The notes below the pieces were generated by a model. The model was not told the DNA's origin. It made no database searches and saw only the letters and a program-made list of their open reading frames with translations. A stretch of 64,000 bases of DNA, from contig JAJSPD010000012.1 in assembly GCA_021307315.1 (NCBI GenBank), positions 496,001 through 560,000 of the forward strand, read 5' to 3'. Shown one piece after another: positions 22,697 through 32,888 of the stretch; positions within the stretch are counted from its first letter, which is position 1; every line of letters starts with the position of its first letter. The stretch comes from Bisporella sp. PMI_857. Lineage: Eukaryota > Ascomycota > Leotiomycetes > Helotiales > Helotiaceae. A program made the position numbers and the translations under genes.

Positions 22697-25600
22697 TTAT
22701 ATTAACTGAGCAGTTCTATAAGTAAAATCTAGCTCTCGATCTTTAAATACGGATGATTCCTTGCCTCGAAACTGCTCAAAGTCAAAAGGACTTTCAAAAA
22801 GCAACCCATTCAAAGTTTTAACCCGTGAAACCGCAACATATGAAAGACCGATACAATGCTCTTTTTGATTCAAGTTTAACACAACTTGAGGAAGCGTTAG
22901 TCCTTGACTTTTGTGAACTGTAATAGCATATGCCAGCCGTATAGGAAACTGCGTACGAGAACAGGAAACGCCTTTGTAATCATATGTATGAAAAGAAGGT
23001 AATACCGGCACGATTCCGGGCGGACAGTCTGGAAAATCTGGCCCGGTATAAGTGTCAAAACGAACAAGCAATACCGAAGGCATAGCTGTAAAAGGATCTG
23101 CACCTGCAGGCCAAGATATATCAACAATAGTACCCATAGAGCCGTTAACCAAGCCATGTTCAGTCCATAAATTGGCTGTAAGCATAACACGAGCGTCGAT
23201 ACATATGTAAAGCTCTGGTGACAAATTATCAGCCTCATCTTCAGTAGCTCGAGCAGCGCCACGGCCGGTATGCCGAGCTGTAATCTTGATGACAGGCTGT
23301 TGTAATGCAGCCAAAGAAGTAAAGTTCCGTTCCGTGACTTCGTTTTTAGTGTAATAGAGTCGCAAAGCAGTCGCAAAACTTTGGACTTCGGGTGCGGAAA
23401 GCGTATTTGCTACGCGTGTACAAAGCAGTTCCCAGCCAGCAATTGACAACTGAGAAACCCGTAACTCACTTAAAACAGCCCGAAACTTGGTTGAAAGATC
23501 GTCTTCTCCTTGTTGCCGCATAACCTGAGTTAGTCGAAGAGATCGATCAAAAGCTCGATATAAGTACTGGCCTTTAATGGCATGAGGCTCGGTTTGAACA
23601 GCCGAAACATATAATGGCTTTCCTCCTACAGGCGGCAATTGAAAGAAATCTCCACACAACAAAATGTTTACACCTCCGAAAGGAAGTGTACTTGAAGGAA
23701 AAATCGCCCGTAAACGATCGTCAATCAGCGACAGAGTTTTCAAGTCTATCATAGATTTTTCATCAATAATTAGAAATTGACAATCCCGAAACCGACTTTG
23801 TAAAGCCTGTAAAGTCGACGTACTAATATCAGATCCTTTGCCTTTGACTGGAAGCTGAAGCAAACTATGTAATGTCTGGCCCGTAATATTGAAAGCTGCT
23901 ACACCTGTAGGAGCACTTCGGAATACCGGATCGCTTTTTCCGGCTTCGATTGCAAGCTCTAGAAGGCGAGCACAGATTTTCAACAGTGTATACGTCTTTC
24001 CGGACCCGGCAACGCCATCCACATTTAATAGTAGTTGAGAAGGTATAGGCTCTCCTAGTGCTGCTGCACTGAGCACGTGAGCGTACTGAGAAACAACCGT
24101 ATTGTAAAGCTTCAGCTGCTCTGCATTTAAGGTTTCGGGCGAAGAATCAACCGTAACAACTTGTGCAGCCTGATTATCATCCTTAAACTGCTTCCATATA
24201 TTCGGGCGTATATTGCAGCGACCGATATGTGCAGACCAGTCATATTCCCGATCAAGTAAACGTTGACCCAGCCCAGTAGTGTCGACTTGTGAAAGATCAT
24301 GACCTGGGCGCCGGCGAGCTAAAAGCTCAAATTCATTTAATAGAGCATCGTCTTCTTCTTCCGAATCTAGCTCAATATCACTATCATCGGACTCTGAGTC
24401 TTCGTCAGATACCGGGTCGGTATAGTAGTCCGAGGGATGAGAATGCGCCTGTACACAGGCCGAAAACGCGTCGCTGTAAGACCCGTAAACTTGCCCGTCA
24501 ACCGAAAGTAAGTCCTCCCATTCTGTAAACGGATGGTGCAGCATAAGTTTTACTCGGCAATAGTCCGTATACTCAGGCGAGGCTGGGTGGCTTGAATACC
24601 GTGGATAATAGTTAATAACACGAAGTTTCGCTCGAGGCCGGCGTAACCACTTGATCCAATCCCAGCCCTGTAAACACTCAAACAAAGAAAGATTAACAAG
24701 CGCAAGATCGACCGAATCCTGACGCCGTTCTCGATATCGCCGTAAAGTAGAACGCTGTGCGGAAACTTCTCCAGATTCAAGAAATATCAAATCTTTCTGT
24801 TGCTCTTCCGGGCGGCAGTCAAGATTTACAACTTGCCGGGTGGATTCTTGCACCGGAAGCTCTAATAGGATATGAGATACTTCTTGAGCAGACCAGTCAC
24901 GTTCCCCAATTAGCTTATTTAGCAACCGAGAAACAAAAGACAGCAAAGGAGCGCGGTCATTAATATAAGGAAGAATTTGGGCCTGAAGCTCTGTATATGA
25001 CACCGAAGACTTTTCGGCTTTCGAAACGTATTTCCCTAAATAAGATAACACTGCGTGAATTGTAACAGGCGGCTGAATATCGGTATTGGCCAGCCAGCCT
25101 AGCGTGATTACAGGTGCTACCTGGTTCAGAATAGCATGGTTTCGGGCGGGAGAAAAAATCAAATCTTTGTGGTTGATATCTTTAGTTACTACCGCAGTGT
25201 CGAATAGAGGTCTCGGGAAGAAAAACCGACAAGTTGGAGGAGCTAACGAGCCTTTTTTCGCCCGTAAACAGTAGCTCTGGGTACAAGTGCTGTGGCGTTG
25301 AAGGCGATTAATTAGAGCCGTAAATTGATCTGCGGTGTTTTCTACATCCGCAAACGCAAGAGACGCTGGATTCCGAGCGTCCGGAAGCCGTGCTTGATTC
25401 GGGTTTTCTGCTGTAATTCGCGCGCCCCAGTATTGAGCAAATTCCTCTAGTCTTACAGGCGTAACTGGGTCAAGTTGAGGTGCGTCTGGGATCCAAAACA
25501 GTCCGTGAAAGTGGCCCGACCCGCGATCTTGCCATTCAGAACGATCCCACGCATCCGTAAACCCCAGAAATGGCTTAACAACGTGCTGTACAAAGGCGGT

Positions 25601-26794
25601 AAACCGAATGTAAAGGTAGTGGGCGATAATATGAGGGCATGCCTGAACACTGTCCCATATCCATTTCCGTACTACGATTTCATTACCTGTAGGAAGCTCG
25701 TTTCGGCCCGGCAAGTGACGGTGTAGGTCATTCCATTGCATATCAGCCGAACTAAACGTAAGGAAAACAGGTGCTGCGTCAGAGCTAAGAAATCGAGCTT
25801 GAGCCTGTAAAGCATTGCTTCGATTTCTCCAGAATGGGCGTGTGCCGGTTAAACAGCTACCTTGACGAACAATTTGAGGCAGGATATGATCCGAATTGTT
25901 GACCAACGTTTCTACCAGCTCTTCACGGGTAAGATCTTTGGTTTCCGGGTGCTTAGAAACGTAAAACCGGGCCGATTTGCTAGCTTTTCGCCGCATCAAA
26001 ATATTGAAAACCAAAAACCGCCAGCGAGGGTGCTGGCCAAATCTGCCATCCTTATAGCAAAGTAAATGCCGCGCATACTCCGCCAGGCTGACTTTACGGA
26101 TCCGTGAAGCATTGAACTCTGCGCGGCCGGTAGGATAGAGAGTTGGAAAAGCCATAGCAAACAGCCTATCGTTTCCGGCTGCTTCATCTAAAGGAGTTGA
26201 ACGAATAGAGGGTGCTGGCAGGCCGTAATCTGATGGGATTTGAGCTGTACGCTCGGCTGTAAAGCTTGCTAAAATTAAATCAACTTCTGTAGCGTCGACG
26301 CCAATATTGAGAACCATTGATTGAGAATTTGGTGGGGGCAGTTCGCTGTCTGTAACAGGCGGTACAGGATCCGGATTCAAATCACTATCAGAGTTATTAT
26401 TTTCAACAATAGAAAGAATAGAGGAAGAAACATCACCGTTTTCCGGAAGCGTATCAATACGGGCTGTTGAAATTGTAATATCTCTGTAATCTGGATGGTG
26501 AGCTTGTAGAAACCGAAGCCAAGTTAAAACTCGATCTTTACGGACCCGAAAATCCTTTGTGTACTGGCGAGAATATCGAGAATCGGCCTGTATAACACTG
26601 TCGGAAGGCCGTAAAAGCACTATATCTAAGTCAGCAGGCAAATTAGGTAATATATCAACCGTTTTGACAATATTTTGCGTAAAGCTCACGCAATGGCCCG
26701 AATAGTGATATTGATGGCCGCGAACGCGATGAACAACCATTTGAACGTGTGAACGGGCAATAATCATTTCTTCAACTTGGCTTAAAGCTGGCAA
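22697..26794 (-). CDS. Helitron Rep/helicase (HUH nuclease plus Pif1-type helicase)
   Basis: A single uninterrupted frame of 1,365 residues encoding most of a rolling-circle transposase. Residues 1-330 match the Helitron N-terminal helitron-like region ([35 protein letters not shown]). The HUH Rep motif is HFH at 428-430 ([10 protein letters not shown]). The catalytic tyrosine pair is Y585 and Y589 ([11 protein letters not shown]). Residues 790-830 are a very acidic linker. The superfamily-1 helicase carries Walker A GVAGSGKT at 927-934, Walker B LIIDEKSM at 1008-1015, [11 protein letters not shown] at 1048-1058, and the C-terminal motifs [11 protein letters not shown] and YVAVSRVK. No internal stop interrupts these motifs, so the copy looks recent. 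The true protein begins in the upstream frame at 27366; a one-base deletion near 26800 separates the two. Confidence 0.9.
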   Translation of the reverse strand: MPALSQVEEMIIARSHVQMVVHRVRGHQYHYSGHCVSFTQNIVKTVDILPNLPADLDIVLLRPSDSVIQADSRYSRQYTKDFRVRKDRVLTWLRFLQAHHPDYRDITISTARIDTLPENGDVSSSILSIVENNNSDSDLNPDPVPPVTDSELPPPNSQSMVLNIGVDATEVDLILASFTAERTAQIPSDYGLPAPSIRSTPLDEAAGNDRLFAMAFPTLYPTGRAEFNASRIRKVSLAEYARHLLCYKDGRFGQHPRWRFLVFNILMRRKASKSARFYVSKHPETKDLTREELVETLVNNSDHILPQIVRQGSCLTGTRPFWRNRSNALQAQARFLSSDAAPVFLTFSSADMQWNDLHRHLPGRNELPTGNEIVVRKWIWDSVQACPHIIAHYLYIRFTAFVQHVVKPFLGFTDAWDRSEWQDRGSGHFHGLFWIPDAPQLDPVTPVRLEEFAQYWGARITAENPNQARLPDARNPASLAFADVENTADQFTALINRLQRHSTCTQSYCLRAKKGSLAPPTCRFFFPRPLFDTAVVTKDINHKDLIFSPARNHAILNQVAPVITLGWLANTDIQPPVTIHAVLSYLGKYVSKAEKSSVSYTELQAQILPYINDRAPLLSFVSRLLNKLIGERDWSAQEVSHILLELPVQESTRQVVNLDCRPEEQQKDLIFLESGEVSAQRSTLRRYRERRQDSVDLALVNLSLFECLQGWDWIKWLRRPRAKLRVINYYPRYSSHPASPEYTDYCRVKLMLHHPFTEWEDLLSVDGQVYGSYSDAFSACVQAHSHPSDYYTDPVSDEDSESDDSDIELDSEEEDDALLNEFELLARRRPGHDLSQVDTTGLGQRLLDREYDWSAHIGRCNIRPNIWKQFKDDNQAAQVVTVDSSPETLNAEQLKLYNTVVSQYAHVLSAAALGEPIPSQLLLNVDGVAGSGKTYTLLKICARLLELAIEAGKSDPVFRSAPTGVAAFNITGQTLHSLLQLPVKGKGSDISTSTLQALQSRFRDCQFLIIDEKSMIDLKTLSLIDDRLRAIFPSSTLPFGGVNILLCGDFFQLPPVGGKPLYVSAVQTEPHAIKGQYLYRAFDRSLRLTQVMRQQGEDDLSTKFRAVLSELRVSQLSIAGWELLCTRVANTLSAPEVQSFATALRLYYTKNEVTERNFTSLAALQQPVIKITARHTGRGAARATEDEADNLSPELYICIDARVMLTANLWTEHGLVNGSMGTIVDISWPAGADPFTAMPSVLLVRFDTYTGPDFPDCPPGIVPVLPSFHTYDYKGVSCSRTQFPIRLAYAITVHKSQGLTLPQVVLNLNQKEHCIGLSYVAVSRVKTLNGLLFESPFDFEQFRGKESSVFKDRELDFTYRTAQLI

Positions 26795-27366
26795 GTAAGA
26801 AGGAACCTCCCAGGATCCATATTATTATCCACGCTCATCAAAAAAGGTAACTGGTTGTTTTTGTCTCGTAGAGAACACCGCCGACAAAGTCCGGCCCGTA
26901 AGTGCATTTCAAACCAGCGTTCATTACACCGGCTACAGGTTTCCATTTCTATAGCATTCATAGCTTCGTGAAAGTTCTGAATATACTGCCATTGCTCCGC
27001 AGATATAAAACCCGGCTCTGCCGCAGGTTGTTGAAGAGGTTGTTCAATAGTAATTTCGGGTACAGGAGGAGGAGGAGGAGGAGGCGGCGGCAGCATTGTT
27101 TCTGAAGGAAGACGTGGCTGAGTAGTCTCTAAGCTTGCAACAGGTGTTTCCGGGTATGTAACAACGTTCGCAGATCGATTGACACGTTTTCGGGGCCGTA
27201 TATTAGAGTCGACAGGTTGTAAAGCTCGTTTTTGTCGAGCTCGAGCTTGAGTTTCACGGCACCGAGAACAGGTAGCCAATAGTCTACTAGCAGGATTAGC
27301 AGGATTTTGAAGAAATAGAGAGAGATCACGCGTATTAGCACACGCAGAGCAACATTTGGAAGCCAT
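26782..27366 (-). CDS. Helitron N-terminal zinc-finger segment, separated by frameshift
   Basis: 194-residue frame. It starts with a CxxC zinc-binding cluster ([17 protein letters not shown]), then a basic linker and a run of nine prolines encoded by CCT/CCG repeats near 27080. A second cluster, [21 protein letters not shown], leads to [13 protein letters not shown]. That Cys-rich, NNMDPG-containing segment normally precedes the PALSQVEEM part of fungal Helitron replicases. Here the frame passes into eight unrelated residues and stops. One base added to the G run in CCTGGGAG (about 26806-26813) would give [17 protein letters not shown] and one protein of about 1,560 residues. Either the element is inactive, or the base is missing through an assembly error. 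Confidence 0.75.
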   Translation of the reverse strand: MASKCCSACANTRDLSLFLQNPANPASRLLATCSRCRETQARARQKRALQPVDSNIRPRKRVNRSANVVTYPETPVASLETTQPRLPSETMLPPPPPPPPPVPEITIEQPLQQPAAEPGFISAEQWQYIQNFHEAMNAIEMETCSRCNERWFEMHLRAGLCRRCSLRDKNNQLPFLMSVDNNMDPGRFLLTCQL

Positions 27367-27531
27367 TGCAAGTGTATTGAATAGATTGGTTAATAGTTTG
27401 TTAATATTTGATATTTTGCTTACAGCTTCAGGGTTTACAGGTCAAAAAAAACATTCTGTGGCCAGCGCACCGACCAGTAAACGACCCGTGCAAAAAGTCA
27501 ATCATCAATAATAACATTTTCAGGCTTTGGT

Positions 27532-27563
27532 AAAAGCCTGTAAAAGCCTGTAAGAGCCTGTAA
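27532..27563 (+). repeat. Short tandem repeat AAGCCTGTAA
   Basis: Three consecutive units of about 10-11 bp (AAAGCCTGTAA, AAGCCTGTAA, GAGCCTGTAA) just upstream of the hairpin motif in the Helitron 5' flank. Confidence 0.6.
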
Positions 27564-27576
27564 AAAAGTCAATCTT

Positions 27577-27616
27577 GGGGGCTAAGCCCCCAAACCCCCC
27601 TATCTCGCTGCGCTCA
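27577..27616 (+). repeat. G5/C5 hairpin plus CTCGCTGCGCTC motif, right copy
   Basis: GGGGGCTAAGCCCCC followed by AAACCCCCC and CTCGCTGCGCTC. Same orientation as the copy at 20083-20122. Confidence 0.55.
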
Positions 27617-28059
27617 GCCTTTTAGCAACGCACCGACCTGTAAATGGCCCGTGAAAAAGCACTATCACGTGAAAGTGTTTTTTTTAAGTCACATGATTCC
27701 AATTCTGCCCCCAGAGCCCTTACTTGGTTAGGTATCACGTGCACACCCACACTGGGTCATCACTTTAGTAAGAAAGCAAGCTTTCTAATGATCAAAAGAG
27801 CCTGAAGGATACTTGCGTTCCGAGGTCCACAAAGAGTTAAACAGCAGACTACCCCACCTGGGTTAAGCTGAAGGCGGGGTTACCTGCATGCATGACACAA
27901 AACTGATATGTTACGCGGTTAGCAAGCAATATGGTGGGGCATTATTGCGAGATACCTGGGTGTGCTATCAGGCTCCGAGTTCCCTTTGCTACAATTTTGC
28001 TTTTCAGTGAAGTTTAAAGCGTCTCAACCATCTACTCATTCTAGTTTTAACTTTCTCTA

Positions 28060-28990
28060 ATGGCTGCACAACTCAAAGACAAGACAGCTTTGGTCACAGG
28101 AGCCGGCTCTGGGATATGTTTGGCATTTGCAAAGCTGCTGCTGGCAAATGGCTGCAATGTTGTCATTGCAGACCTTCAACTCTTACCGGAGGCTCAATCC
28201 CTGGTAACTGAAACTACAGACGCAAAACCAAAAGCAATCTTCAAGAAGACGGATGTCACAGACTGGAATGAACTACAAGCAGCGTTCGATATAGCTCTTG
28301 AGGAGTTTGGTGGGCTTCATATTGTGTGTCCAGGAGCTGGTATTTTCGAACCAGTATGTATCCTTCTCAATCCGAGATGTTAACTTGACATTTGATTGTG
28401 AAATAGCTTTGGTCCAGCTTTTTTAATTTTGACGGCGGTGTTGACAATAACTCCACGTCATCTTATAAAACCCTTGACATCAATGTCAATCATCCAATCC
28501 GTGCGACCCAGCTTGCGATTGACAGCTTCATCCGCCAAAAGCTCGATCGAGGGAATGTGGTTCACATCTCATCTATAGCCGCACAAAAACGCCATTTCCA
28601 GTTCCCATTTATTCCGCAAGCAAACACGCTATCTCCGGCTTTGTGCGCTGTCTAGCTCCGCTAGATATCTCCCACAAAATACGTGTCAATGCAGTTGCTC
28701 CTGGTATCGTAAAGACACCGATTTGGACCCAGAGTAAGGATAAATTGCTATGGTTCGATGATAACGTTGACACATGGGTCACGCCCGAAGAAGTTGCTGA
28801 TGTTATGCTTGATCTAATTGTCAACGATGAATGGGTTGGCGGAACGATACTTGAGGTTGGATCGGGCAATGTGAGATCCGTGCAGGCATTCAATGATCCT
28901 GGCCCTCAAGGATCTGGGCATCAAGTTTCAAATGCCAATGAAGCTGTGGTGAACTCCTTTGCTTTGATTAAAGAGAGATTTGGGAAATAG
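28060..28990 (+). pseudogene. Short-chain dehydrogenase/reductase with one-base frameshift
   Basis: Exon 1 is 28060-28353. A 53-nt intron (28354-28406) follows, and then exon 2 to 28990. The frame encodes a classical SDR resembling fungal 15-hydroxyprostaglandin-dehydrogenase-like proteins. It has the NAD-binding TGAGSGIC at residues 14-21, the Asp in NVVIADL, VCPGAGIF in place of NNAG, GNVVHISSIAA, the catalytic YSASKHA (Tyr-x3-Lys), and VNAVAPGIVKTP. The YSASKHA half lies in a different frame from the first half. At 28593-28600 the sequence CATTTCCA needs one more T to read HFPVPIYSASKHA. The total exon length is 878 nt, one short of a multiple of three. The rest is well preserved, so the lesion is recent or is a base-calling error. 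It lies next to the Helitron and another broken gene. Confidence 0.75.
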
Positions 28991-29259
28991 GCTTGCGTAC
29001 TCACACAATTACTATACACTTTGGGCATCTATATACAAGAATGCATACATTGCCTAGAAATTATCATAGTACGGTATTTACGTGAGATGGCTGTCATATT
29101 ATAGTGTATTTCTTCCTTCAATTGACAGTCCAGAAGTATCAGTATACATGCCAACGGAGTTTCAGCTGGTTACATTTGGACAAGTATACTTCACATCCAC
29201 GCTTCTAAACCAGCATATCTGTTCTGCCCTATGCGTCAAATTCATAATATAGCTACGTA
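28991..29259. other. Convergent 3' intergenic region
   Basis: Between the SDR (+) and the coiled-coil pseudogene (-). No gene. Confidence 0.4.
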
Positions 29260-30426
29260 TCATGGCTTCGTTTCGGCTGTCAAAAGTGTTGGTTTCACGT
29301 ACCAAAGCAATTTGCAAGGAGCATGTTTATCTCTGGCGATCTCCAGGAAATAGCCCACCACATAGGAAGCTCGCCGATTCGCCATATCGAATTCTCGCTT
29401 GAGCTTTATAATGCGATCTGCCAAGGCCCCGTTTCCCTGTTGTAGCCTCTCGTTGCTATCAGCAAGCTTTGTCTTCTCCCTCTCGTGACCGACGTTGGCA
29501 GCCAGTAGCCGTTTGTTGTGTGCATTGAGATCATCCTGAAGTGTGGCAAGTCTTGTGTTCTCCCTTTGAAGTTTTGAGTTGCCATTAGTAAAAACTGTAT
29601 TCTCTTGCTTATGCTTGCATGATCTGCTAAAAGTTTTTCATGCTGCGCGTTAAGTTCGCTACATCTTTGACAAAGTTTTATCATGATTTTCTTGAAGCCA
29701 GTATTGCTTTCTATGAGCCTGGTCATGCCGTCATCACCTTGCAATTCCTTCAACTTTGCCTCCACCCATCTCATCTTTCGTGTTTCTCCGTCTAATCTAT
29801 CCTGCGCCTTGCCGCGTACGGGCGATGAGCGGTTTGATTTGAGTGCTGTAGGGTCGTCTCTGGATAAATATCTGATACCCGAACAATGAATTTGCACTGA
29901 GAGAGTTGTGATACAATTCTAGCCACTGGCGACCTTCATCAGAGTCCTCAAAAGAAATGAAATATTCAAATCTGTGCCATCAAAGCTCTCTATCATGTAC
30001 ATTTTAACCTGCTCCTTCATCATGCCAAAAGTTTCCTGGCGTCTTAGGCAACCTTCGATTGGTATGAGTAGATATGGAGTAGTTTTAAGTTCATGTAAAA
30101 TGCTTCCCTTTCCGAATTCGATGTCTTCGTTTTCCTCTCCTTGTGATTTTTTTTTTGCTTACATCTTGGGCCTGCCCGACAGTCAGCTCTATCCACTCTC
30201 CCAGCGAGTGTCTCTGCAACCTACCAGTATACATTTGATGCGACTCATTGGTGGTACTGGGTTTTGATGCCTTTGATTTGGCTGTATTGATGATAGATGA
30301 GCTAGGTGTGGCTGAGTCATCTAGCTGAGTTAGGTTATCCTTTGGTTGAGCTTGCATTGTTCCGAGGTGGTGGTTGGAAGTAAGCGCTGTCGGGCCGTTG
30401 CGTTTCGTCAAGTACTCATATTCCAT
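29260..30426 (-). pseudogene. Fungal coiled-coil protein broken by several frameshifts
   Basis: Family not identified. On the minus strand, a first exon from 30426 (MEYEYLTKRNGPTALTSN) reaches GQAQD at a GTAAGC donor near 30161. The next exon gives GSILHELKTTPYLLIPIEGC, then KEQVKMYMIESFDGTDLN. The frame must change there to read ISFEDSDEGRQWLELYHNSL. It changes again before YLSRDDPTALKSNRSSPVRG, and once more near 29615 to enter a long heptad-like coiled coil ending ...LLWYVKPTLLTAETKP at the stop at 29260-29262. Each transition preserves sensible protein on both sides, so these are single-base indels rather than introns. Ordinary proteins of this type have a folded N-terminal region and a C-terminal coiled coil. 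With three indels in 650 bp this copy is probably non-functional. Confidence 0.5.
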
Positions 30427-32888
30427 CTCATTGTCTATTCTCAACAGTCACTGACAGGTTAAACTTTAGTGCCATCGTGTAGATTAGATAAGCAATTATG
30501 CAGCATAGGTCCAACAACGTCCTTGCGTGCGGCCTGTCTGATTGTACTATGAAACTCAGAGGCTGCAATGACAAAGATACATAATCATTGGGTATTGCTG
30601 GGGGAGAAGTTTTGGTAGGGAATTTGAGGTTGGTGTGTAGAGGGACTAATGTGGTAACCAATTTCCATTCCGGCGGCGGCTCTCAATGTCATTTCTACAT
30701 CACTTTTCTATCCTGTGTTCTGCCTTTGACAGCTCATTTGATTTTTAAGTATATATAACTTTACTGATGTCAGCCAAACTCTTAAATGTATTCAGGACGA
30801 GCCCAAGTGCACATTTCTTTCCTTGCAAGGCCGACATGTGATGCGACTAGGGTCGTAAGGGACGTTATAGTATGTCCGGCAGGAAGGATTGTTTACGTCC
30901 ATAATAAATAATACTATCAGCTTCCAGGTACCTCCCAAATGTGCGTACTCCAGTAGGAAATCGAAAAGGTGATCGAGGTAGGGTAGGAGGAAAGGTAGGC
31001 TCGGGATCATATTCACCTCAAATCAAGTGAATGAGTGTACTTTGATTATTAGTAAACTGCAGCACGTTTCATACCATTTAAAAATGCCAATTTTCACACC
31101 TTGCCATGTCCATCAACCACCAACATCAGCTCCAACTTCCTCTACCAGGTCACAGAACCTCAATTTCTTAGGTAATCAATGCATTCAGATATAAATACGA
31201 ACGAATTAATGAGCGCAGAGCAATATCGGTGGTGCCAACAAGCCTTCCCAACCCTTGGGCAACCCCCCAACGTCCGAACCACTGCGGATGGCTGTTTGCA
31301 AGTAAAGAGAGGCTAGACGAGCATGTTGGCCTTGAGCGCGAACAAGAAGAGAACGATATGGACATAGCTGAAGAAGGTAATGAACAAAAGACCGATCAGA
31401 AAGAAGATATCTTGTGAGTCTTTCTACCTCTGTATCTTCTGTTGTGCTGGTCTCGCCTCGTAAATAGGGAAATGCCGTCGGCAATATCATTGCATCTAAG
31501 CAACCAATATCTTTACAAAGGCAGCTTGGTTGGCTGATCTTTGGGCGCCATCACAGAGGATGCGTAAGTACTGGCACGCTGTCGACTAAGGTTGTTCGTT
31601 AGGCTTCAACACAATAGGCATAGTCACGGTCTGATGTGGAGCAAACTCTGGTACTTCATCATGCAAAATTCCATTCTCCTTTCTTATCGTCATATTAGAT
31701 ACGGTAGCGGCCAAAATCGCTTTCGGAGGTCATTGTCCGCCCACATTTCTTACTGAGCTAGCTGCGATGGCTGCTCTGCATTAGCAATGGACCCCTGGTA
31801 TGGGCACTCTAGGCTGGGATACCATCGATAGATAGGAGTCTCTACCGGGGGATAGACATTCGTGCTGTAGAGCATTCTAAAAATCGACTATGAATGGAAA
31901 GCTACAAAGCTTTCAAACGTCACAAATTGCAAGCATAAAATGCTTGCTTCTGCTCTGTGCTACTTAGCTGTTATGGGACCTCCCGGCCTTCAGGAATTGC
32001 AAAGCCCTAGTGTGTTCGGTACTGGGTGGAGGAACGCGGCGCACAGGTTCTATCATAGTATTAGGCTTGCACAACAATACCCGCAAAAGCCGCCCAGTTT
32101 TTTATATGCGTTACAGAGAAGAATTGTTTAGGATATTCCTAGAGGTGACAGGTACTAGGCCTAACATCATTGTCGCTTGCCGATAGGCCTGACTTATGGT
32201 GGTAAAAGGTAGGTCGGTCTCTATGCCAGGTAGGCGACAAAGCTGACTGTGTGCTACCTTTAACCAGGCTTAGCTCCGCTTTACAGAAATGGTTATTGAT
32301 AGCTGAAGCTAGTTGACAAGAATATATATTATTAATCTTCCCACACGGTCGATTTTCTAGATAAACTGTGTAGCTGGCTAAAAGTCACTCATCGCCCATC
32401 TCGGATGAAGGCTGTGAAGGTGCACAGTGCAAATACTTGGTCGAACCCGACATGATAATCTTGAACCATTATTACTTTAGCGTGTATATAATGATGGATC
32501 TTGCAGTTACATTCGAGCTGGCCCATTGCAACCACTTATTGGAGTGACAGAGCCTGCTCATCTAATAATCCTTCACAGTACGAAGTATTCATCTCTGAAA
32601 GGCTGTCAACCATACTCGAAAGCAGCCATCACATGCGTCTTTTCATTGGTTTTAGATCAGTGATTAGCACGACCCCAGCATAGGCTTTGTCGCTTTCTTT
32701 CTTTAGCCGACCTTCTGTGAAATTCCAGATGGATTCACGCTGCGATGCGCACAAGCTGGAACATGACTTGACGGAAAGCTAAATAGGGTCCTTTTCATTA
32801 CAGTAGGTAGACTAGAGAGTAGCTCAAGATTTGCATACTTGTATGCTAGAATTGGCCAATCTTTGGTACAGATCTCGACTCCCCTTCG
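30427..32888. other. Gene-poor region between broken genes and the NLR
   Basis: About 2.4 kb without a supportable gene. A frame at about 31200-31417 (+) contains a Cys/His pair and an acidic tail but no known domain. The rest consists of short unrelated frames. Confidence 0.4.

Larger units (their letters stand above)
22697..27366 (-). mobile_element. Autonomous-type Helitron, coding core (ends not determined)
   Basis: The two adjacent minus-strand frames together make one Helitron replicase, broken by a single-base shift. Its 5' side is at the right. I looked for TC at the 5' end and hairpin plus CTRR at the 3' end but could not fix them with confidence. The recurring hairpin motif at 20083 and 27577 and the ATCACGTG octamers suggest that related sequence spans roughly 19.9-27.75 kb; this is inference. 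Confidence 0.7.
27367..28059. other. 5' flank of the Helitron
   Basis: No gene. Contains repeated AGCCTGTAA units (27532-27563), the right copy of the G5/C5 motif, two ATCACGTG octamers (27664, 27734), and a palindrome AGAAAGC/AAGCTTTCT near 27769-27785. The last 150 bp are probably the promoter of the SDR gene. Confidence 0.45.

Noticed and set aside
22897..23376. Minus-strand Leu/Cys-rich frame
   Set aside because: Shadow of the Helitron helicase in another frame.
31200..31490. Possible small zinc-finger gene
   Set aside because: Only one Cys/His pair, no splice support, and competing frames on the other strand.
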